DNA from: Ochromonadaceae sp. CCMP2298
Taxonomy: Eukaryota; Sar; Synurophyceae; Ochromonadales; Ochromonadaceae
Assembly: GCA_026770595.1 (NCBI GenBank)
Contig: MU634003.1
Location: 1-17,703 of the forward strand
Direction: 5' to 3'
Length of the DNA stretch: 17,703 nt
Shown piece by piece: positions 1-10,400 of this stretch (its first letter is position 1; every line of letters starts with the position of its first letter). The notes beneath the pieces were generated by a model that was not told where the DNA came from, ran no database searches, and was given only the letters and a program-made list of their open reading frames with translations. Position numbers and translations under genes: made by a program.

Positions 1-127
1 CACCCTATGCACCCTATGCCCCTATACCCCCTATGCACCCTATGCACCCCTATGCACCCTATACCCCCTATGCACCCTATGCACCCCATGCACCTATACA
101 CCCTACCCTACGCACCCTATGCCCCTA
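1..127. repeat. CTATGCACC-type tandem repeat, probably intronic
   Basis: Imperfect tandem copies of CTATGCACC, with CTATACCCC and CACCCTATG variants, run from the window edge to about 127. They stop just before a splice acceptor (CACGACAG, 129-136). The pyrimidine-rich composition resembles the repeat-filled intron at 1985-2214, so I read this as the 3' part of a repeat-filled intron. The reading frame of the next exon happens to stay open through the repeat, so a repetitive coding segment cannot be fully excluded. Confidence 0.7.
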
Positions 128-136
128 TCACGACAG

Positions 137-298
137 GCAAACCCCGCAGCTGTCAACAGCGACGACGCCATCCGCAGCGCCGGGGCGGCAGCAATGGAGG
201 GCAGTGAAGAAATCCCCAAGGGCTCCATCCAGTACGTGTCTTTGAGCGATATCCAGTCGGGGAAAGTGAAGCTCCCGGGTCAGCCCGACAGTCGATGA
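137..298 (+). CDS. terminal exon of an unidentified gene (5' part outside window)
   Basis: After the acceptor CACGACAG (129-136) there is an open frame of 53 codons ending in TGA at 296-298. It gives an Ala-rich start, then an acidic stretch (MEGSEEIPKG) and a polar tail (IQYVSLSDIQSGKVKLPG). The composition looks like ordinary protein, unlike the two alternative frames, which read through the repeat. No domain is recognisable in this fragment and I do not name a function. The acceptor site and phase are inferred from one candidate AG, and no polyadenylation signal is obvious after the stop. Confidence 0.5.
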   Translation, partial: ANPAAVNSDDAIRSAGAAAMEGSEEIPKGSIQYVSLSDIQSGKVKLPGQPDSR

Positions 299-870
299 GC
301 TGGGATTATTCAGTCGAAAAGCCCGATAGTGTGTTGTTTAATTTCCATTGGTCCCTATATATAGGGGACCTGTGTTTAATTTTGAAATCGTTGAAGCACA
401 GCAGATGTCCGTGCATTCGAAGAGCATTGGCTCACATTAGTGCCGTACCTTCGTTCTACTGTAAGACGTGGCCCTTTGTTCTCCCTGTTGTTTTGCTGGC
501 TGTTCGTTTACAGGGAAAATCGGCTACAATGAAGATTTTCTACCCGTTACGTTGCTCGCCAAGAGCTTGTCCTGCTTTTGGGGAGAGTTGATCGATCTGT
601 TGATGAGGGGTTCCAGGGGTTGTGAGTGGATGAAGAGCGAGGTCGTGCTCAAAATTTTGTGGCTCATCAGCAGTGGCTTGGTATGTCAGCTCGCTGAGCA
701 GCTACCCCGACAGTCGAAGCGTACGATTCACGAGAGATCGGCACGACGGTACCGACACAGAGGTGTGCCACCTCTCTTCGGATTGAGAGAAGGACTCTCC
801 GTTATTGCCCAGAGTGCCGGGCAGTGTATGAGGCACCACCAGATCCACCAGATCCTACATCTCTCTCATC
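299..870. other. intergenic region upstream of the LRR-IQ gene
   Basis: No convincing coding exon is visible in these 572 bases. An in-frame TGA at 829-831 closes the frame of the following gene 14 codons before its ATG. A TATATATA core at 356-363 sits inside an imperfect inverted repeat (GGTCCC / GGGGACC, 350-370). The 12-mer CCCGACAGTCGA occurs at about 284-295, at the end of the previous exon, and again near 704-715. The promoter of the next gene should be here, but no element can be assigned firmly. Confidence 0.5.
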
Positions 871-3800
871 ATGGCGGACAGACAGCTCACCGCGGAGCAG
901 CTCATGAACATGCAAGTCATGATCGTGAACTTCTGCAGACTCGACACGGGCAAGCTGATAGACGACATCGACCTGCGGCAGTACGGGTTCGAGTCGGGCG
1001 AGGTCGTGACGAACATAACTGTACAAGAGCTGTGCACAGTGCACCCGCAGATCAAGAGCCTCGACCTGACCTCGTGCAAGGCTGTCTCCGACGTGGGCGT
1101 GTGGGCCATCGCCAAGCACCTCGTACACCTCCACAAGCTAAACCTACACGGATGCTTGAACCTCACCAATGTGGGTGTGCGTTCATTGGCCCTGCGGTGC
1201 TCCAAGATGGTGACTCTGGATCTCTCCCGCTGCCCCAACGTAGACGACATATCTCTCACAGTGATCGCCGGCGGCGCCTGGAGGCTCGAGAACGTCTTCC
1301 TGCGCGAGTGCGACCGCATCACAGACAACGGCCTGTGCCGCATCGCGCAGGGGCAGGGTCTCTCCCTGAGGGTGCTGGATCTAACGGGCTGCACCAACGT
1401 GGGCGAGTTCGGGGACCGCGCGCTGCGAGAGGTGGGGGCCCACTGCACCGCGCTGCGGGAGCTGCTCATGCCCCACGCGCGCCGCGTAGAGGACTCCGCC
1501 TTCGTCGCGCTGGCGCAGGGCTGCCACCTGAGGCGCTTGCTGGTCAGCGGCTGCGATAACGTCACGAAGAAGGGCTTTCGGGCGCTGTTCAAGTCCGCCC
1601 CGGCCCTAGAGCACCTGCAGATCGCAGGCTGCCGCAAGATCAGCGATGCGGAGTTCGAGCTGCTGCAGGGCAGTCCCTTGCAGGCCTGCCTAACCAACCT
1701 GGAGCTGAACCGCTTCGAGCGGCTGACTGACCGCGGCGTGGGGGCTATCTGCAAGGCCCTGGGGGGGGGCCTGATCTGCCTGAACCTCTCTGCCTGCCCA
1801 GGCATCTCCGACTACTCCTCTATGATCATCGGCAACCTCTGCGCCAAGCTGCGCTCCCTGGACCTCTCCCACTGCAACATCACTGACGAGTCCGTGCACA
1901 CCATGAGTCGCGTCTCCTGCCTCACCAGCCTCAAGCTGGACGGGAACCCGAAGATCACCACCCGCGCCATAATCTCCCACATAGGTGTGTTGTGTAAAAC
2001 CCTCCTCATATGGGTGTATGTATTTAAACCCTACCTCACCATTACACCGTTCTCGTAATACCCATAGGTGTGTGTGGTGCAGGTGCTTCCAGTCCTATAT
2101 ATTATGTATTAACCCCCCTATTTCTATACTATAATATGTATTTAACCCCCTCTATACCCTCTATACCCTCTATACCCTCTATACCGTATATATACTCTAT
2201 ACCATATACTATAGGCGTGGAGCTGGAGTTCGTGCAGATGGCCACCCAGTGGCTGGGGTATATGCCGCAGAGCAACGTGGAGCAACTAATCGCCCAGAAG
2301 GAGCAGCACGTGATCTTGACCAGACAGGCAGTAGCTATCCAGGCAGCGCTGCGGCGAAAATTCGCCAAGCGGATCTTCTGGGACCGTTACCGCTCCCGGC
2401 TGATAAACGTGGTGATCCCGCTCTTCCAGGCGCGCGTGCGGGGCGTGGTGGAGCGCAGGAGGTTCGCGGCCACTATGCTGGCGATCAGCTGCCATCGCAA
2501 GGCCACTACTATCCAGAGCAAGTGGAGGAAGTACTACGCCCTGCACGAGCGCGTGCGCGTGCTGAAGCTGCGGCGGTACAATGCCAAGCGCGCGCATCTG
2601 ACCACCATGGTGCAGAAGCGGATACGCGGCGTGCTTGCGCGGCAGCGGGCCCTGGGCGTGCGCAACGTGATGATGAACACGCGCCTGCGGGAGGCCAAGG
2701 TGCAGGCGCGGCACGAGGTCGCGGCAATTGTCGTCCAGCGCGTGTGGCGCGGGCTGAATGGGCGCCAGTTGGCCGAACAGCTGGCGCGGCAGCGCGCGGA
2801 CGGGGAGGATTTGTGGGACCTGCGGGACCAGATGGCGCGCTTCCTGCAGCGTGTCGTGCACGGCAAGATCGGCCGCCTGCACGCGCGGCACCGGCGGTGG
2901 GAGATCGCGCACTGGGAGCGGTGCTGGGACAGCGCCCGCAACGTGCAGCGCGTGTACCGCGGGCACCTGGGCAGGCGCCGGTTCGCAAGGGTCTACGCAG
3001 AGTGGGTGGCGCGCAAGCACAACGCCGCGGCGGTGCAGATAGCGCGCGTCTACCGCGGCTACCGCGGCAGGCTGCTGGCCGCGGTGGCGCGCGCGCTGCG
3101 CGTCCTGCGCGCCAAGCAGCAGTTCTACGCGGCGGAGATGCAGCGCTACATGCGGGGCTGTATAGGCAGGCACCACTTCAAGGTGCAGAGAGAGCTCGAG
3201 ACGCGCCGCCTGCGCTCCGTGGTGGCCGCGCTCCTGCTGCAGCGCATCTTCAGGGGCCACAAGGGGCGCGAGTCCAGAGAGATCGAGTCTCGCCTGCAGA
3301 GGCTGGACAGCCAGGCGCGGCCGCTGATCCTGCAGCTCAAGCACCTGGAGGAGGAGCGCGGCAAGCTGGCCAAGCTCATCCGCAGACAGGAGGACTTCGA
3401 GAGCAGGCTGGCGGAGAACTTGGTGCAGATCGAGCGGGAGATCGGGCAGTGCGAGTGGACCACAGCCAAGTACATGGACTCCTCCCGTATCAACAACATG
3501 CCCCAGCGCTTCCTGACGAAGTTCCTCCTAGTGCGATTGAAGGACCTGCTGGTGCACGAGTCGGAGACGCACAAGGTGAAGTTCACCGAGCTGCAGACCC
3601 GCCGCGCGGAGCTGCGCGACCTCGACCGGGATATAACCTTCGCCCAGAGGGAGCTGATCCCCCTCACCACCGGGGTTATCTCCAACGTCAAGCACGAGCG
3701 CACAGACGCGCTGCGGCGGCGCGTGCACGAGCGCCGGGACGCCGCGCGCCGCGTGCAGGCCGTGTGGCGGCGCGCGCTGGTGCGCTGCTCTCTCTATGAC

Positions 3801-3935
3801 GCCTATAAGGAGTACTGGGTGGAGAAGCTGGACAGAGACCTGTCGGACAGCCCCTTCTACTACAACGTGCAGAGCAAGGAGGTGCTGTGGCAGAAACCGC
3901 TGGCGTACATGTTCTTCGGCGAGCGCTACGTGTAA
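871..3935 (+). CDS. LRR - multiple IQ motif - WW-like protein (two exons)
   Basis: Exons 871-1984 and 2215-3935 are joined across a GT-AG intron (phase 1) and give 944 residues. The start is supported by an in-frame stop 14 codons upstream and an ATGG context. Residues about 60-371 are cysteine-containing leucine-rich repeats of the F-box/AMN1 type, with units such as LDLTSCKAVSDVG and LDLSRCPNVDDIS. Residues about 412-725 carry some ten IQ-like motifs (VQRVWRGLNGR, VQRVYRGHLGRRR, LQRIFRGHKGR), which bind calmodulin or myosin light chains in other proteins. A charged, probably coiled-coil stretch follows (about 725-850). One more IQ-like motif lies near 884 (VQAVWRRALVR), then a WW-like module with W906, FYYN at 919-922 and W930-x2-P933. 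I infer a calcium/calmodulin-responsive cytoskeletal or ciliary scaffold; this is not proven. I see no F-box. Reading through the intron would end the protein at 2058, leaving the LRR part only. Confidence 0.88.
1985..2214 (+). repeat. repeat-filled intron of the LRR-IQ gene
   Basis: The donor is ATAG|GTGTGT and the acceptor ACTATAG|GCG, for 230 bp. Splicing here restores one continuous frame between the LRR part and the IQ part. The interior holds four tandem copies of the 9-mer CTCTATACC (about 2149-2184), flanked by further TATA/CTATACC-like sequence. The C/T/A-rich strand matches the sense strand, so it may also act as the pyrimidine tract. Confidence 0.85.
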
Positions 3936-3944
3936 TACGAGCAC

Positions 3945-4126
3945 AGTGCACAGTGCACAGTGTATAGTGTATAGTGTATAGTGTACAATGTATAGTGTGC
4001 AATGTACAGTGTATAGTGTACAATGCACAGTGCACAGTGTATAGTGCATAGTGTATAGTGTACAATGTATAGTGTGCAATGTATAGTGTATAGTGTACAA
4101 TGCACAGTGTACAGTGCACAGTGCAT
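3945..4126. repeat. 26-unit heptamer array (consensus AGTGTAT/AGTGCAC)
   Basis: Exactly 26 consecutive 7-bp units fill these 182 bases without an indel. Variants are AGTGTAT, AGTGTAC, AGTGCAC, AATGTAT, AATGCAC, AGTGTGC and a few others. Units 5-8 equal units 16-19 and units 10-12 equal 21-23, so there is a higher-order period of 11 units (77 bp). The array begins 10 bp after the stop codon of the LRR-IQ gene, so it probably lies in or beside its 3' UTR. The bases are largely alternating purine/pyrimidine. Confidence 0.95.
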
Positions 4127-4426
4127 TATCGACACCCAACAGAAATTGTATACCGGCAGTTTATATGGCACTTGCTGGTCCATTGTCCATAGCCACTTAT
4201 GTCCAGATAGCCAGTCGATTGTTACTTATGTTAAGTGAACTCATGTGTACAGACGCACCGATGCGACAGCTCATTCACAATTCGTGTTACATTTATTCCA
4301 CAAGTGTGGGTGAATAGTGAATCACTTAGTTGGGCGCGAGCCCCGATGATGATGATGATGATGATGATGATAATGATGATGATGATGATGATGATGATGA
4401 TCAGATGATCAGATGCGCGCCTCGAC
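4127..4426. other. convergent 3' region between two genes
   Basis: This stretch separates the heptamer array from the stop codon of the minus-strand ubiquitin ligase gene. It contains the GAT microsatellite but no recognisable gene. Short frames that run through it have no domain and depend on repeat sequence. Both flanking genes must terminate transcription between 3936 and 4426. No canonical AATAAA is evident on either strand. Confidence 0.5.
4345..4401. repeat. (GAT)n microsatellite
   Basis: There are about 19 GAT triplets with a single GATAAT interruption, just past the stop codon of the minus-strand gene, probably in its 3' UTR. An array this pure is expected to vary in length between individuals. 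Confidence 0.95.
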
Positions 4427-7400
4427 TCAGTAGAAGTTGTTGATAATGATGCGGCTGACCGTGGTCCTGGATAAAAGCACCTCTCGCGGCAGGGAGTGCG
4501 TGTTCTGCAGCCGCACCAGGGCCTCGTATCTGCGCTCGTCCAGGTGTAGCGGCCTGCCCCGGGACACCCGGTGGCTCTCCCCGTGCACGTCTGTGTAGGG
4601 CGAGGAGAAGTAGGCGCTTCTGGGCCCGTGGCTGAGCAGTATCTGGCAGTCCTGCAGCAGGAAAAACAGACACGACTCCCCGCCGCAGCGCAGGGCGTGC
4701 GCGGCGCACTGGCCGTGCCCCGAGGCGTCCAGGACCGCGGAGCAGCGCAGGCAGAGGGCCGGAAAATCGAATGTTTTCTTGGCCTTCTCGGGGGGTGCCT
4801 CAGGCGCGTTTGCCTGTGCGGGTACGCCGAGGGTCTCCCCTGTGTCCCCTCCCGCCCCCGCCCCCGCCCCTGCCCCCGCCCGTGCCCCCGCTCCCGCTCC
4901 CGCACGGAGGGGTTCTGTGCTCGCCTGGTGCTGGGCGATACAGTCCATCACCTGCCCGTGCAGCTGCGTGTACTCCCTGGGCAGCGCGATCAAGCCCGGC
5001 CTCTGGGCGGTGGCGGGGCAGAGCAGGTGCGGGGGCGGGCACAGCAGCAGAGGCTGGGAGAGGCCCGAGGCGCTGTGGGGGGCTGGGGGGAGGTCTGGGG
5101 AGTCCGAGGGGGTGGGCGTCAGCTCCGGCCAGGTGGCTACACCTATATCGACCGCTTTCTCGCCACTGGGGGCATCGGGAGCGGCGGCGGCGTCGGGAGC
5201 GGCGACCCTCCCCAGGGCGGCCCTGCAGGCTAGCCAGTCGCCAATCCAGGCAGCAGACACGGCCAGAAATTTGTTGGAACCTCTGCCCCCCCCCACGTCT
5301 AGGAGCTCCGGCATGCCTAGCAGTGAGAGGTGCCGCCGCAGCTGCGCGTCGGTTACGCCCTCCTCGCACACAAGTACCCCCCCCGCGGCCCACTCCTGTG
5401 GGGGGGGCAGCACTCCCGCGGCGCCGAAGCAGTGCGTGCGGTACAGCAGATGCGCAGCCGTGCGCATGTACGCGACCCACTGCAGCAGCACGGCGCCTGC
5501 GCGGGCCGCACTCAAGCTGCGGGCGCCCAGCTCGCACAGCGTGAGCAGCTGGGAGAGGAAGCCCTGCGCGCTGGGCCAGGCAGCGAAGGGGGAATCCGCA
5601 GGTGCACCAGGCTCATCCCGACTGCCCTCTACCTCCACAAGCAGCAGCTGCAGCAGCCGCGCGAGGCAGAGCCACTTGTGTGCGTGTTCAACATTCCACA
5701 CGGGATTATAGTCGCTGCTGCTGCTACTGCTACTGCTGCTGCTACTGGCCAGCCCTCCACCTTCGCTGGGGCCGGGGGCTGCCTTGCTAAGCGCCGCGCA
5801 CAGCACCAAGCACTGCAGGGCAGGCATATCCAGCAGCGGCAGCGACACCAAAGCACTATAACTGCTCGCCCCCCCTGCCCCTGCCCCTATACGCGGCATC
5901 CAGTGCCGCAGCCCGTGCAGAGGCGCGAACGTCCTGCACACCTGCTCCGCCTCGGTAGGCTCCCTGCCAAGGAAAGCTGTACCCTCAAAGGCCCGGCCCA
6001 GCGCCTCGTCCAGCCCCTGCAGCGCCTCGAAGCAGTGCAACGCGCAGCCCAGGGCATCGACGGACTTCTCGAGGAAGCGTAGGTCATCTGTGCCTGTGGA
6101 GTACTTCTTTATGTAGGCCCAGGGGGGGCTGTCTCCCAAATCCCTCGAGGATGATGATGAGGATGATGCCTGGGCGATGGCCGCACCCACCTGCCCCTCT
6201 GTGAGCAGGTGGTAGCCGGGCAGATTGTGCTCTGCGCTGTCGCACGCCGCGCTGTACACGACTGCGCCGGCTGCTACCTCCAGTAGAGGCACGACGATGT
6301 CGTAGCTGCGCAGGGCCGGCGCACCTACCAGCTTGTCCAGCCTAGACAGCACGCGCAGGCAGTCGTCCCGGTACACAGCGCCTGCCAGGTCGCCCAGATA
6401 TTTGCACCACGCCATGCGCTGCAGCACGCTGAGCAGCAAGCGAGAGCCCGCCTCTACCGTCTCCTGCACCGGCCCCGCACCCACGCCCGCGCCCAGCTCC
6501 ACCCGCGCAGTGCCCTCGCGCACGCCGCTCTCCACGCCCGCCAGCGCCGCCGAGAGCTGCTCTGCAGCGAGGGAGGTCTCGGGCGCGCGGCCCGCGAAGG
6601 CCGCGGTGATGGAGGTGGAGGCCGCGATTAGGCCGTCCAGCGCGGTGCGTATCTGGTAGGCGCCCGCGCGGATGCGGCTGACGGCCTCCCCCTCTGTGGA
6701 CTCTCCCACAGCGAGGGCGAGATTCACCGCCAGCTTCACGGCCTGCCCCAGCGCCGCAGCTGTGTATACAGCCGCCAACTCGAGGGAAACGGCCTCCTCC
6801 AGAGCCCCCGGCACCGCCGCGGCCGCCTGGACCACGCGCTGCACAGCGGGCAGCACCCCCGTCGCCGGGGAGGTGACCAGGGCATCGAGGGCCTGGGCTA
6901 CCCCCGAAGCAGCCCCGAAAAGGCTCTCCAAAGCAGCGGGGTCCGCCGCCTCACCCGAGCGGGCCATCACCTCGCGCAGCTGGCCCACCGCCTGCCACAG
7001 CGCGCGCGCAGTGCCCACCACCCCCACCAGCGCGACAGATCTGGGGGCGCCTACACCTGCGCCCGCACCAGCCTCGACGGGGCTGTCAGACCTGGGGCGC
7101 TTGGGTGCAGGCGCGGAGGGGGACGGAGGAGCCTCCTGCTCCTGTGAGGACTGCGCTTCCTGCAGCTGCTTGGGCGCCTCGTCCCCACCCTTTGCACCCT
7201 CTGCACCCTCTGCACCCTTCGCACCCTTCGCACCCCCGCCCCATGCATCCCCGCCCCCTTTTTCTCCGCCCGAGAGAGTGGTACCCCGTAGCAGACTGGG
7301 CGAGTCGATCCAGCTTGCCCAGTGCCACTCTCCGCCCGGCTGCTCCTCCGCAGACACCCTAGCCCCTAGATCCGTCATGCGTATCTGCGGGATCTGCGGT

Positions 7401-10400
7401 GTTAGCGGATCCCGCCCACCCGTCTCCATCATACTCTCCTCCTTCCCCTCTCTCCCCTCTCTCCCCTCCCGGGCCCTGCGCCCGTAGCGCACGTTTCGCT
7501 CGCTCACCTCCACATGGGGCACGAAGAGGTTGCCCATCTTCTTGCACAGGGGGCAGGAGAACTGGCTCTTGGTGGGGTCCAGCGCGGTGAACGTCTGCTC
7601 GGCCGCCCGGGCCACCTGCGCCACCCTATATACCTCGAAGCAGTCTTGGTGCATCACGTGGCCGCAGAAGGACGTGTGCAGATGGCAGGCGCCCAGCTCG
7701 TGCGTGCCTGCGCCTGGGGGGCGCGCGAGCGTGTGCCTGGGCGCCACAGTGGAGTCGATGCGCGCCTGGCTGGCCGCGTCCACCACATACATGGGGCCCT
7801 TCACACCCCCACCCCCACCCCCCCCACCCCCACCCCCCTGAGCACCCTGGGGCCCCTGGGGCCCCTGTAGCAGCGCGCTCGCCTGGGCCAGTGCTAGATA
7901 ACCCATGACGCGCTCGCTCGCGGCCGGGGCCGTCTGGCTCAGCTTCCCCGTGCCCCCAAAAGGGTCCGTTTGGCAGATAATGCAGACGGGCAGCTCCTCC
8001 TCCCCCTTCGCGGGGGTGGCGCTAGGCGCTTGCAGGGCCGGCCCCTCGCTCGCTCCCGTCATGGCCGCGCTGTCCTCTTCCTCGTCGCTGTCTGAGACGC
8101 CCTCCATCATCATCATGAACTGAGGTGTGGGGGTATGTGGTGTTATATGATATGCTATATATACTGTATATACTGTATATACTGTATATGTTATATGCTA
8201 TGCTATATGCTACGTTATATGCTATACTGTATATGTTATATGATACGTTATATGTGTTATATGTGTTATGTGCTATAATATTGACCCTGATACATTGTAA
8301 ATTAATAATTGACCATGATACATTGTAAATAAATCTACCTGGGCCGCGCTCGCCTGCATGGCCCCCATCGCCGCCAGCCGCTTCGCCTCCATCGCTGCCC
8401 TCTTCACGTCCTCCTCGGAGCTCTGGGTGCTGTCAGAGCTGGCCGCCGCGAGGGCCGCGCATGCAGGGGATAGGTTGGCTACCTGGTCGATCAGCCAGGC
8501 GATCCAGTGCTTGTCGTCTTGGGAATTAGCCCCGTGGATGTCCAGCATGACCTGCAGCAGGCAGGGGTGGGTCACTCCAACCTTAGGGGCGAGGCCCATC
8601 AAAGCATCCATGGCACTGGAGACGGAGTCCCCCCCCCCCACTGAGGCCACCTCCTCCCGCACGAACTGCTCGAATTGCGCCACCAGCTCGCTCTGTGCCC
8701 CCAACTGGCCGCTTAGCTCCTGCACCTCGTACATTACCAGTGTCAGCAGCTGCAGCACCCTGTTGTACACCGAGTCTGAGCACTGCAGGGTCCACTCCGC
8801 GACCCCCCCGTAGGACGCCTTGCTCGTGCGCTCTGCGGCGACCACTAGCAGCAGATCTCTCAGAACGGCCAGCAGCACAGGCGAGAGCAGCACCTCCCTG
8901 CGCAGGCGGCCGAAGGCCTCGTGCGGGGGGAGGGGTTTGCTCGTAATGGGCGCGGTGGCGGTTACCCTGGGCCGCTCCTCCACTGCTGCCTGGTGGGCGG
9001 CGTCCTTCACGCGGGGGAAGCAGGGGTCGTACTCGGCCCAGCACTCCCTCTTGAGAGAGTACATAGGCGGGCCTGTAACGGACGAGTCGTTCTTGGTGGT
9101 GATGTCCTCAACCACCTGGTCGATGACGCAGCTCACCTTAGCGGACTCGGTGTAGATCGCGCACGCATCCTGCAGCTGGCTGTAGCTGGCCGAGCCGGTC
9201 ACCAGTCGATGCACGAGCTCTCTGCGCACCAGGGGCCGCAGCCGCGCTGCCACGTCGGCGTTTGGCTGGGTGGGCAGCTCGGTGACGATGTTCACCACGA
9301 ACTTCAAAGCCTCATCCAGCAGCGCGGGGTACTCGGGGTTCCGGTGGTGCGCGAGAGAGCCGGCCACGCCGAAGCGGTACAGCAGCTGGCCGATGAACTG
9401 GTCAGTGGGGTAGGTGGTTACGAGCAACTGCACCAAAAGAGTGTCCAGTTCCTAGTGGGTGTATGGTAGGTATGGTGGGTTTAGGTTAGGAGTGTGTTCA
9501 GGTATAGACCATAGGTAAATATAGTACCTAATATAGGCTAATATAGTACCTAATAGAGGCATAATATAGGCATAATATAGGCATAATATAGGCTAATATA
9601 GGCTAATATAGGCATGATATAGGCATGATATAGGCTACCTTGTAGATGCGGCAGAAGGGGTGCTCGGCGTAGTTAAGGTGCTGGTCGCCCATCACTGAGC
9701 CGTTTCGCAGCCACATGCCCAGGCGAATCTGCGTCCCCAGCACGACAGAGAATAGCGGGATGTCGAGGGTGGTGGTGAGCGCATGCGTCTGCCTGTCTTG
9801 CCCGCCCATGGAGCGCGCTTGGGGGGCGAGGTGTCTGCAGTACTGCTGCAGAGAGTGTACGGAGGAGAGCAGGTGCGGGTGCTTGCAGGCCTCGCTGAGC
9901 GCGTAGGCGAGCGCGCGGTGCAGGGGGCAGTGGAAGCTCAGCAGGTGGGGCAGCTGTCCCCGCCCCGAGAGCGTGTACTCCTCTACCATATCCCTCAGCG
10001 TGGGGCCGACCATCGGCAGAGGCGTGCCCACGCCCACACTGTCTCGGAATCTCCCCTCCCAGGCCTGGCAGCGCACCAGCACGCTGTGCAGCACGCGCCA
10101 CACAGAGGTCAGTTGGATCGGTCCAGTGGGGGGGCCAGACAGCTCTACGCAAGGGGACGCCCCCTCTGGCCACCCGTCCTCTCTCTCCTCCGTCTTCTCC
10201 AGGGGGCTCCCGAATCCCGGGAACTCCATTGTGAGGCTGTGGGCGGCATCGGCGGACCCGAACCAGTTAAAGAGGTAGTCGAACATGGAGGAGACGCACA
10301 GGTTCAGGTTGAAGGCAGCCATCCAGCTGTGGTCTTCGTGCTCCACATGCAGCAGCATGGCGCGCTCCTGGGGGTGCACGTACATGACGGTCTCCAGCAC

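Noticed and set aside
1-127. Telomere-like CCCTA repeat
   Set aside because: The unit is irregular and interrupted by TGCA, and it directly precedes a splice acceptor inside a gene-dense region.
295-591. 98-codon + strand frame downstream of the first exon
   Set aside because: It starts inside the stop codon of the previous exon, has no domain and ordinary non-coding composition. A chance frame is most likely.
468-1559. 363-codon + strand frame
   Set aside because: It overlaps the LRR gene in another frame, its product is Arg/His/Pro-rich with no domain, and its upstream part has no support.
2249-3799. Long overlapping frames on both strands of the IQ region
   Set aside because: They are GC-rich shadows of the IQ gene, Ala/Arg/Gly-rich and lacking family motifs.
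3945-4126. CRISPR-like array
   Set aside because: The units are contiguous heptamers with no spacers, in a eukaryotic gene context.
4771-7487. Several + strand frames of 100-310 codons opposite the UBR gene
   Set aside because: They are antisense shadows of a GC-rich coding exon whose own frame has clear family motifs.
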